From Neoarius graeffei (lineage: Eukaryota; Chordata; Actinopteri; Siluriformes; Ariidae), in assembly GCF_027579695.1 (NCBI RefSeq), contig NC_083582.1, positions 29,466,464 through 29,530,463 of the forward strand: 64,000 bases of DNA. The letters run 5' to 3'. Below the pieces are notes generated by a model. The model saw only the letters and a program-made list of their open reading frames with translations. It was not told the DNA's origin and did no database searches. Shown in pieces: positions 56,118 through 64,000 of the stretch. Within the stretch, counting starts at the first letter, position 1, and every line of letters begins with the position of its first letter. The position numbers and the translations under genes were made by a program.

Positions 56118-57689
56118 TAGTGGTGCTTGAAAGTTTGTGAACCCTTTAGAATTTTCTATATTTCTGCATAAATATGATATAAAACATCATCAGATTTTCA
56201 CACAAGTTCTAAAAGTAGATAAAGAGAACTCAGTTAAACAAACGAAACAAAAATAGTATACTTGGTCATTAATTTATTGAGGAAAATGATCCAATATTAC
56301 ATATCTGTGAGTGGCAAAAGTATATGAACCTTTGCTTTCAGTATCTGTTGTGACCCCCTTGCGCAGCAATAAGAGCAACTAAACGTTTGTGGTAACTGTT
56401 GTTCAGTCCTGCACACTGGCTTGGAGGAATTTTAGCCCATTCCTCCGTACAGAACAGCTTCAACTCTGGGATGTTGATGGGTTTCCTCACATGAACTGCT
56501 CGCTTCAGGTCCTTCCACAACATTTTGATTGGATTAAACATTAACTTTATTCTTCTTTAACCATTCTTTGGTAGAGCAAATTGTGTGCTTAGGGTCGTTG
56601 TCTTGCTGCATGACCCACCTTCTCTTGAGATTCAGTTCATGGACAGATGTCCTGACATTTTCCTTTAGAATTCACTAGTATAATTCAGAATTCATTGTTC
56701 CATCAATGATAGCAAGCCATCCTGGCCCAGATGCAGCAAAACAAGCCCAAATCATGATACTACCACCACCATGTTTCACAGATGGGATAAGGTTCTTATG
56801 CTGGGATGCAGTGTTTTCCTCTCTCCAAGCATAACGCTTCTCATTTAAACCAAAAAGTTCTATTTTGGTCTCATCTGTCAACAAAACATTTTTCCAATAG
56901 CCTTCTGGCTTGTCTGCATGATCTTTAGCAAACTGCAGATGAACAGCAATGTTGTTTTTGGAAAGCAGTCGCTTTCTCCTTGCAACCCTGCCATGCACAC
57001 CATTGTTGTTCAGTGTTCTCCTGATGGTGGACTCATGAACATTAACATTAGCCAGTGTGAGTTTCAGTTGCTAAGAACTTACCCTGGGGTCCTTTGTGAC
57101 CTTGCCGACTATTACACGCCTTGTTCTTGGAGTGATCTTTGTTGGTCGACCACTCCTGGGGAGGGTCACAATGGTCTTGAATTTCCTCCATTTGTACACA
57201 ATCTGTCTGACTGTGGATTGGTGGAGTCCAAACTCTTTAGAGATGGTTTTGTAACCTTTTCCAGCCTGATGAGCATCAACAACGCTTTTTCTGAGGTCCT
57301 CAGAAATCTCCTTGTTCATGCCATGATACACTTTCACAAGCATGTGTTGTGAAGATCAGACTTTGATAGATCCCTGTTCTTTAAATAAAACAGGGTGCCC
57401 ACTCACACCTGATTATCATCCCATTGATTGAAAACACCTGACTCTAATTTCACCTTCAAATTAACTGCTAATCCTAGAGGTTCACATACTTTTGCCACTC
57501 ACAGATATGTATTATTCAATCATTTTCCTAAATAAATAAATGACCAAGTATAATGATTTTGTCTCATTATTAACTGGGTTCTCTTTATCTACTTTTAGGA
57601 CTTGTGTGAAAATCTGATGATGTTTTAGGTCATATTTATGCAGAAATATAGAAAATTCTAAAGGGTTTACAAACTTTCAAGCACAACTG
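56118..57689 (-). mobile_element. Tc1 family 1, copy F
   Basis: TIRs TAGTGGTGCTTGAAAG and CTTTCAAGCACAACTG with TA flanks (56116-56117, 57690-57691). Confidence 0.9.
56338..57324 (-). pseudogene. Tc1 transposase, copy F, inactivated
   Basis: It has the same stop at codon 3 as copy A (CGA to TGA), a small frameshift/deletion near 57065, a deletion of about 30 bases removing the EWPSQSPDL region near 56540, and Lys for the third catalytic residue (NPIKMLW). D153 (LTDETKIELFG) and D244 (QQDND) remain. Confidence 0.85.
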
Positions 57690-57859
57690 TAGTTGCCCTG
57701 GACTGATCTAATCGCCTAGTAAACCTTCTAGGTACACTGATAGAAATATTAAGGTCTGTTGACATTGACTTGAAAAGATAAACAAGGTCCAGGTACTCAT
57801 GCCAGTAACACATGGGAAGGAGTCCTAGCTTTAACAGTCTATCCTTGTAGTTAACATCT

Positions 57860-57940
57860 GATCTGAACGTCTCTCTCTCATGTGTCTTGCTTGTTTCTCT
57901 CTCTCTCTCATGTGTCTGTCTCTCTCTCTCTCTCTCTCTT
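57860..57940. repeat. (TC)n-rich microsatellite
   Basis: Imperfect TCTCTC runs interspersed with CATGTGTC units. Confidence 0.8.
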
Positions 57941-58400
57941 TGGCTCATTTCTCTCGTGTGTCTCTTTGGATTACAAAGTTGTCCACTAGATGTGAGGATA
58001 CCTGTAATGGACTAGTCAAGGTGTATTTTTTGCCTCACATCCACTGTTCCTGGGATCCCCAGCCACCCTGACAAGGAAAAAAAAAATGCTTACTAAAATG
58101 AATAAATGACCAAAAGTTATCCAGATTAATTAAGTAATTCATCATTAATACAGTTTGTGGAAAAATGTTGCCCTGGTAGTATTGGGTTAAATACACCAGA
58201 CAGAAGAGGCAATGTATTACCAAGAGTACCGAAAAATAAAATACTAAAATCAAAACCATCAAAGTGTGTTAAGTAGCAGAACATATCAGTGACCTTATCT
58301 CAGTTCTCAGTTCCACTTTGGATTTAAAAAAAACAACCTTCCTGTTCTTGTCAAAGTGTCTGTAGAGCAACTTAACTTAAAAAGTGATAAACTGCAAGTA

Positions 58401-59079
58401 TCACTGTAAAAAAAAAAAAGTTATGCCAACTTAAAAATTCAAGGCAACTTACTGCACAGGATTTTTGAGTTTATGTGACAACTAAGATTTTTAAGTTTTG
58501 AAGAAAGTTGTGCTAACTTATACTTTTGGTCTTCATATTCACACAAACTTATTTTTCTCAGTTTTACATGATAAGAATTCAACTTTAAGGCCACTAATCT
58601 TTCATCCAAGTAAAAACTTCAAAATTTGAGTTCAATTTTCTTTTTATCCCACAATAAAACAAATAACAATCCAGTTCAAATAGCATGTTGATTTTAACAT
58701 GATGGTAGCAAAACTGCTATAAAACTGTAGTGGCAGTGCTTTTTTGTTAAGTCACACATTCACTTATTTTAAGCCTGAAGCTAATTTGACAAACGAAATG
58801 TGCAAACAATTCAGTATACTGAATTGTTTGCACATTTCGTTTGTCAAATTAGTTTTTACTTGGATAAAAGATTAGTGGCCTTAAAGTTGAATTCTTATTA
58901 TGTAAAACTGAAAAAAATAAGTTTGTGTGAATATGAAGGCTAAGTTATCTGAGACCAAAAGTATAAGTTGGCACAACTTTCTTCAAAACTTAAAAATCTT
59001 AGTTGTCACATAAACTCAAAAATCCTGTGCAGTAAGTTGCCTTGAATTTTTAAGTTGGCATAACTTTTTTTTTACAGTG
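58401..59079. mobile_element. Fold-back element with asymmetric arms
   Basis: Ends CACTGTAAAAAA and TTTTTTACAGTG. The outer arms (58402-58620 and 58850-59079) are inverted copies, and the inner arms meet at CAGTATACTG (about 58812-58821). The left side holds about 170 extra bases (58621-58785) with no partner on the right. It ends about 110 bases before tmem273 exon 2. Confidence 0.85.
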
Positions 59080-59192
59080 TACACACACACACACAGAGCA
59101 CCGAATGCAACTTATGATTCATGATCTTATTTTTTTTAATGTGCCTTAAATGACAATAATGTAATGTAATTTGGAAAATATCTGTGTTTTAG

Positions 59193-59240
59193 GCACACTT
59201 ATCATCCATATAAGAGGAGATGACCAGTCCCAGGAACCAG
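59193..59240 (+). CDS. tmem273: tmem273, exon 2 (short extracellular segment)
   Basis: Acceptor TGTGTTTTAG|GC and donor CCAG|GTAAGT enclose 48 bases, phase 1 on both sides, coding TLIIHIRGDDQSQEP. The human protein likewise has only a short acidic ectodomain before the membrane span. Confidence 0.7.
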
Positions 59241-59422
59241 GTAAGTGAAACAGCTATAGATTGCTGATATTCATTCCACTGATATACAAAACCATGCATT
59301 TTATCAGTCATTCTCATACTGTAGGTTGCATCATATATAATTACAGAAGGCTACAATGCATCCAATTATATCCTTATTTTTTACACTATTACTTATCTCT
59401 CTTAATTTCCTTTGAGCCTCAG

Positions 59423-59533
59423 AACTGAAATATGCAGCAATTGGAATAGGGGTTGGTTTATTTCTCTCCATCTGCTTCCTTGCAATAAAGATATGCATGA
59501 TTAAAAGACATATTCTGGACAATGGACAGTCAG
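59423..59533 (+). CDS. tmem273: tmem273, exon 3 (transmembrane segment)
   Basis: Acceptor TTTGAGCCTCAG|AA, donor TCAG|GTAAGC, phase 1 to phase 1. It codes (E)LKYAAIGIGVGLFLSICF followed by LAIKICMIKRHILDNGQS. The span and the juxtamembrane block KICMIKRH closely resemble human TMEM273 (recalled as FKYALIGTAVG ... LALKICMIRRHLFDD). This is the exon that identifies the gene. Confidence 0.82.
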
Positions 59534-59634
59534 GTAAGCTCCACACCATACACACCATAAAGGGCATATTTTCCCTCTAACAATTTTCTGTCTACTATTC
59601 TCCAAGCTCATCTTAAAATGTCTTGTTTTTTTAG

Positions 59635-59659
59635 AGGATTCAGCAAGAGTATTTACAAG
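59635..59659 (+). CDS. tmem273: tmem273, exon 4 (cytoplasmic)
   Basis: Acceptor GTTTTTTTAG|AG, donor ACAAG|GTAAGC; 25 bases, phase 1 in, phase 2 out, coding EDSARVFT. A strong pyrimidine tract supports the acceptor. Confidence 0.7.
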
Positions 59660-59770
59660 GTAAGCAGTTATTTATTTATTCAACTGTTTATCTACATAAT
59701 TATAGATTATATTTATAATTACACTTTCATACATTATTACACTTTCATAAGTATATTTCTTTCCTTGTAG

Positions 59771-59798
59771 AAGTATTGATGCTGAAAGCAGGACCTGA
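59771..59798 (+). CDS. tmem273: tmem273, terminal exon
   Basis: Acceptor TTTCCTTGTAG|A completes the split AGA codon, then SIDAESRT and TGA. The predicted fish protein (91 aa) is a little shorter than the human one (about 105 aa). No AATAAA is obvious in the next 150 bases. Confidence 0.7.
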
Positions 59799-59926
59799 GC
59801 AACAAAGCAAAACCCAGTCACAAGAAAGGATAAGCAACGTCTCAGCACAGTTTTGTTATTATGTAATGTTTGCAATGTCTGTAATGCCTGTAATGTTGTT
59901 CTGTTATCCCTATTAAGGAAGTTATG

Positions 59927-59936
<10 letters not shown>

Positions 59937-59980
<44 letters not shown>

Positions 59981-59988
59981 ATTTCCTT
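59937..59988. repeat. (TTA)n microsatellite
   Basis: About 17 TTA units. Confidence 0.95.
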
Positions 59989-60039
59989 AGGCTTGCTAGT
60001 TACAATCTGCTGCTGAGTCTTATTCCCATGACCTAGGGC

Positions 60040-60900
60040 AACAGAAAGTTGAAGTTGTTAAATTTTTCTGTGACATTGAAAGAACTTTTCTTAATGTGTG
60101 TGCAGTTCCTCAACATGATCTTTTGGATGTCAATAAGGTTTGGATTGCCTGGTATTTTTTTGAAGATTTTGTTGTTGTTGTTGTAACGTTTTTTACTTGG
60201 CCAAGTGATCCAGTGATGACTGGTACAACAGCAGTTTTCAACAGCCATATTTTTTCAATTTCTATTTGGAGGTCTTTGTATTTACAATTTTTTCAAACTC
60301 TTTTCCACTAACATCGGCACTGCCATGTCAATAAGTGTACAGGTTCTATTGAAGTTCTTAATGATAATATCAGGTTTGTTGGTTTTGATACCTGTATTTC
60401 TATCTGTGTGAACAGGAAAGCCCCATACGATAGGTGCATCAGCAATTTGGGTGACTGATTGCTGTTAATGTTTATGCCACTCCTGTTCATATGGAGCCCC
60501 AAAATGTTGGCAGATTTTCAAGTGCAAATATTGTCCAATTTTATCATGCTTTATTTTATATTCCGTTGGTGTTAGAATTGGACATCCAGAAATGTTGTAG
60601 TCAATAGTTGATCACATACATGGTATTTTGGGTCAGCTCCATTTTTTAGGACTTTGACTTGATATATACACATAAGCAGACTTTGGTGTTGTGTTGAAAG
60701 AATAAATCCTTCCATTTCAGATTTGAACCCTGTACCTCTTAGCCACTGATGGGTTTTGTTGAGACCAACATCAGCTTGTTGGCATCAAAGTACATACTGG
60801 CCATGTAAGGGTTTCTATTGCCAAGTCTCATTCATCTTGTTGAGAGATTCTTGTTTTGCTTGCAATTTTCTCTTCTTTGGCATGATGGCAGGACTGTGAT
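60040..60900 (-). pseudogene. LINE remnant with restriction-like endonuclease
   Basis: Minus-strand frames give PIVWGFPVHTDRN, NKPDIIIKN, CTLIDMAVPM, then KYKDLQIEIEKIWLLKTAVV and VITGSLGQVKN. 'KPDI....LID.A.P' followed by 'KY.DL..EI' is the PD-(D/E)XK endonuclease end of some deuterostome LINEs. It is a different family from the element at 50448. Frameshifts and stops abound. Confidence 0.65.
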
Positions 60901-61087
60901 AGTCTCTGTTAAGGTTATCACTGATGAGTTCAATTTCTCTCAACCGTTTGGTTCTCTTTTACTATTGAATACAATTTCTCCTTTTCTTTGTGTGATTTCA
61001 CAAGTTTTAGGAGCCAGTTTCACTGACTTCTAGGTATCTGTGTAAACCTATGGTAGTGGTTTAATGCACCATTTTCAGTTGCATCAG

Positions 61088-61088
<1 letters not shown>

Positions 61089-61123
<35 letters not shown>
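61089..61123. repeat. (ATT)n microsatellite
   Basis: About 11 ATT units immediately before the Tc1 end. Confidence 0.9.
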
Positions 61124-61125
<2 letters not shown>

Positions 61126-61297
61126 ACCCCAATGCCAAAAAATGATGGGATGCTGTGTAAACTGTAAATAAAAACAGAATGTGATAATTTGCAAATCATG
61201 GAAACCCTATATTTCATTGAAAATAGTACAAAAACAATATATCAAATGTTGAAACTGAGAAATTTTATTGTTTTTTGAAAAATATATGCTCATTTTA

Positions 61298-61678
61298 GGG
61301 GCGGCACGGTGGTGTAGTGGTTAGCGCTGTCGCCTCACAGCAAGAAGGTCCTGGGTTCGAGCCCCGGGTCCGGCGAGGGCCTTTCTGTGTGGAGTTTGCA
61401 TGTTCTCCCCGTGTCCGCGTGGGTTTCCTCCGGGTGCTCCGGTTTCCCCCACAGTCCAAAGACATGCAGGTTAGGTTAACTGGTGACTCTAAAATTGACC
61501 GTAGGTGTGAATGTGAGTGTGAATGGTTGTCTGTGTCTATGTGTCAGCCCTGTGATGACCTGGCGACTTGTCCAGGGTGTACCCCGCCTTTCGCCCGTAG
61601 TCAGCTGGGATAGGCTCCAGCTTGCCTGCGACCCTGTAGAACAGGATAAAGCGGCTAGAGATAATGAGATGAGATGAG
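61298..61678 (+). mobile_element. Full-length SINE with 12-bp target duplication
   Basis: ATGCTCATTTTA at 61286..61297 and 61679..61690; complete head, core and GAGAT tail. It is inserted in the Tc1 left TIR. Confidence 0.93.
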
Positions 61679-62055
61679 ATGCTCATTTTAAATTTGATGT
61701 CAGCAACACATTTCAAAAAAATTTGGGACGGGGCATGTTTACCACTGTGTTGCATCACCTCTACTTTTAACAACACTGTAAACATTTGGGAACTGAGGAG
61801 ACCAATTGCTGTAGTTTTGAAAGACAAATGTTGTTCCATTTTTGCCTGATATACAATTTCAGTTGCTCAACAGTTTGGCTCAACACCCTCATACCATGAG
61901 TTCAAAACCCTAATATGATCACAGATGCTGGCTTTTGAACTGTGCACTGCACGGGCGATTGCTCTAAGACAACGAGGGAGGCTCAGCCTCCTCTAAAAAT
62001 GCCCTTATAACTTTAATGTGTGCGTGAGTTTCTCCCCCTCGTGACAGCGCGATGC

Positions 62056-62276
62056 AGCGCAGCCTCAGTGGGCTTCCATGGCATTGGGAGCTCTGCGCTT
62101 TCAATCTCAAAATGCAAGACGATTATTGGACAAATACTGCGAAAATGCCCGCCTACGGACTCCCAGCCTCAGTGGGCTTCAATGGCATTTGGGAGCTATG
62201 CGCTTTTCAATCTCAAAATGCAAGACGATTATTGGACAAATACTGCGAAAACGCCCGCCCACGGACTCCGAGCCTC
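62056..62276 (+). repeat. Tandem duplication, two units of about 108 bp
   Basis: CAGCCTCAGTGGGCTTC and GCAAGACGATTATTGGACAA each occur twice at the same spacing, with a few substitutions and single-base indels. Confidence 0.9.
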
Positions 62277-62730
62277 ACATGGGAGGGACATGGCAGTTTC
62301 CGCGAGAAGACTGGTGATTGGTGAAAGCGGCCGGATATTTTCTTTGATTGACAGCTCGTTTCAACTATAGACAGGCAGCGGTACAGTGTTGCCAGATTGG
62401 GGGTTTCCCGCTCAATTGAGCGGTTTTAAGTGCATATTGGCGGGTTTTGAACATATTTTGGGCTGGATAACGTCAGCAGTATCTGGCAACATCAGTTCAG
62501 TCCCATGCGGATTTGCAAGTGCTGTATTGTAAGAGATCAGCTTACATTTCGATTTCATTCATTACATACGGTTTCTACCAGCTTTTTTAGTTTGTATATA
62601 TTTTCATTGTAAATAAAGTGTAAATATAGTGTTGTCAAGTTTGCCATCTTAGTTCCAGAAATTTCGTTTATTTGAGTGACTGAACTTGAACTTGAGGGGG
62701 CTAGTCAGCTAGCAAGAAAGCTGCACATGG

Positions 62731-62934
62731 ATGCCAAGCATTGCTGATTTAATTTTGGCGAAGCCATTTGCCAGTCTTCCTTTCGAGGAAAAAATTAAAA
62801 TTAAAGAGCAGGGTAGACCAATACCTCAAATTGACTTGGTGAAAAAGGTAGGGAATAATACTCGTTCCTTTCAGCTCTCCTGGTACGAGAAAGTGAATTG
62901 GCTAACAGCAAGTGACCCACATCAACAACAGTAA
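62731..62934 (+). pseudogene. hAT transposase N-terminal segment (TTF/ZMYM type)
   Basis: The frame SIADLILAKPFASLPFEEK ... RSFQLSWYEKVNWLTASD matches the 'F..L.FEEK..IKE.GRP.P......WY....WL..S' stretch before the TTF-type zinc finger in hAT transposases. The zinc finger and catalytic domain do not follow, so it is a remnant exon or truncated gene. Confidence 0.6.
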
Positions 62935-64000
62935 ATAGGCTACTTTAGTAATATGTCATGGATGGACCAAAAATATAGAATCTATTTAAAATGTTTATGC
63001 TGAGTATATTATATTGGAATATATATTTTTCTGGATATGAATTAAACACAGCTACAATTTGGAAAACATTTTTAAACAAAAACACAGCCGAGAACATTTC
63101 ACACTACAGACCTGGATTAAAAGTGAAGGGTTATCAAAATTGTCAATAAAACATTTCTCAGTCAAAATAAGTAAAATATAGGGAAAGTGTCATTGAATGA
63201 AATGTGTGGCACCCAGCTCTACTGCTGAGGTTCCTGACAAAGAGCTGCTTTCAATAATGATCAATTTTTAAACAACATGCCACAATTTTAAAATATAAAA
63301 TGTTAAAATATACCCCCCTCCCCCCAACACCACCATCATGTATATTGGACAGTAGGCTAATGGGCCAAAAGAACCTGTTATTTCACAGTTTGTGACGCTG
63401 CCAACAATCAGCCAGATCAGAGGCAAGAGTATGGGCAAAATTGATGTGTTTTTTCTTTTAAAATCTGGAAATATCGTAACCGACCAGCCTCCCCTGTTTG
63501 AAAGACTACCAGCCGCCACTGGTGCACTGATAACAAGCCAGATGGTCCCTCTCCTCTTTAGCTTGGAGGATATTTTGTCGATTTCTAAAAAAAAAAAAAA
63601 ATTCTACTTTTGATTCGTCAGACCTGAGGACAATTTTCCACTTTGCCTCAGTCCATTGTAAAAAAGTTCAGGCCCAGAGAAGGTGGCAGTGTTTCTAGAT
63701 ATTGTTTATATCTGGTTTTAACTTGCATTTGTGGATGCAGTAATGAACTGTTTTCACAGACGATGGTTTTCTGAAGTGTTCCTGAGGTCATACAGTGATT
63801 TCCACGACAGACACGGGTCTGCTTTTAATGCAGTGTCGCCTGAGGGCCTGAAGATCACAGGCATCCAATGTCAGTTTTCAGCCTTGTCGCTTGCATACAG
63901 AGATTTCTCCAGATTCTCTGAATCTTTTAATGATATTATGTACCATAGATGATGTGATCCCCAAATCCTTTGCAATTTTACATTGAGGAACATTATTCTT

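Larger units (their letters stand above)
55870..57935 (-). pseudogene. L2-like LINE ORF2 C-terminus, split by a Tc1
   Basis: Minus-strand reading gives RLLKLGLLPMCYWHEYLDLV and FKSMSTDLNISI (57690-57870). After the Tc1 it gives ANNLTFQTSFYIRGPRIWN and LPPHLRNRNQSLSQFK (56117-55990). The two halves are consecutive in L2-type proteins, so the Tc1 at 56118..57689 inserted into this older LINE. It lies within tmem273 intron 1. Confidence 0.75.
61950..63521 (+). mobile_element. hAT element, non-autonomous, 1572 bp
   Basis: Perfect 8-bp duplication GTGCACTG at 61942..61949 and 63522..63529. Ends CACGGGCGATTG and CAGCCGCCACTG (reverse complement CAGTGGCGGCTG) agree at 8 of 12 positions and have the CA(G/C)-x-G hAT form. 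It carries a transposase N-terminal piece (62731) and a 108-bp duplication. Confidence 0.85.
61126..64000 (-). mobile_element. Old Tc1 (family-2 relative), holding a SINE and a hAT; runs off the window
   Basis: The left end TAACCCCAATGCCAAAAAATG resembles family 2. Matching order follows: GGGACGGGGCATGTTTACCAC, GGGAACTGAGGAGACCAATTGC, then after the hAT insertion CTGATAACAAGCCAGATGG, GATTCGTCAGACC, TCCAGATTCTCTGAATC. These correspond to minus-strand transposase codons, all decayed. The right TIR is beyond 64000. Confidence 0.75.

Overview
The window is genomic DNA from a vertebrate, almost certainly a ray-finned fish. The supports are the interspersed repeats (several long-TIR Tc1/mariner families, a tRNA-derived SINE of the DANA/mermaid type, L2-, L1- and R2-type LINEs, hAT and TTAA-type MITEs, a Gmr1-like LTR element), introns with GT/AG splice sites, and three recognisable vertebrate genes. 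A siluriform (catfish-like) genome is plausible from the repeat flavour but is not proven.

Host genes. (1) admp, a BMP-family ligand, + strand: three coding exons at 1..113 (5' end lies outside the window), 14971..15130 and 15372..15835, joined by phase-0 and phase-1 introns. (2) cefip (C10orf71 homologue), - strand: one very large coding exon at 24278..29902, about 1874 aa. (3) tmem273 (C10orf128 homologue), + strand: five tiny exons between 54614 and 59798 that sum to exactly 92 codons. In human, TMEM273 and C10orf71 are neighbours on 10q11.23 as I recall, so the order admp - cefip - tmem273 looks like conserved synteny.

Layout. 1-15.8 kb: admp; its 14.9-kb intron 1 is filled by repeats. 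These include a THAP-bearing DNA transposon broken by a Tc1 copy, and a Tc1 element (5902..13423) that itself carries a SINE and a whole 5.6-kb LTR retrotransposon. 15.9-24 kb: intergenic, with an L1/LINE head-to-head insertion sharing one target duplication, a TTAA fold-back MITE and a tandem repeat. 24-30 kb: cefip. 30-33.5 kb: mostly unique upstream DNA. 33.5-50.4 kb: dense Tc1 families nested in one another, SINEs, a palindromic transposon with a captured exon, LINE remnants and a piece of the same LTR family. 50.4-53.8 kb: a LINE of the R2/Hero type with an uninterrupted ORF of about 1000 codons. 54.2-59.8 kb: tmem273, whose intron 1 holds a LINE remnant, a Tc1 copy and a fold-back element. 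60-64 kb: LINE remnant, then a Tc1 copy carrying a SINE and a hAT element with a perfect 8-bp duplication.

The most informative observations are the nested insertions that give relative ages, the copia-like domain order (integrase before reverse transcriptase) and tRNA-Phe primer site of the LTR element, the complementary loss of catalytic residues among Tc1 copies, and the tmem273 gene, which is too fragmented to appear in ORF scans. I see no bacterial-type operons, CRISPR arrays or functional RNA genes. No clearly new biological system was identified.
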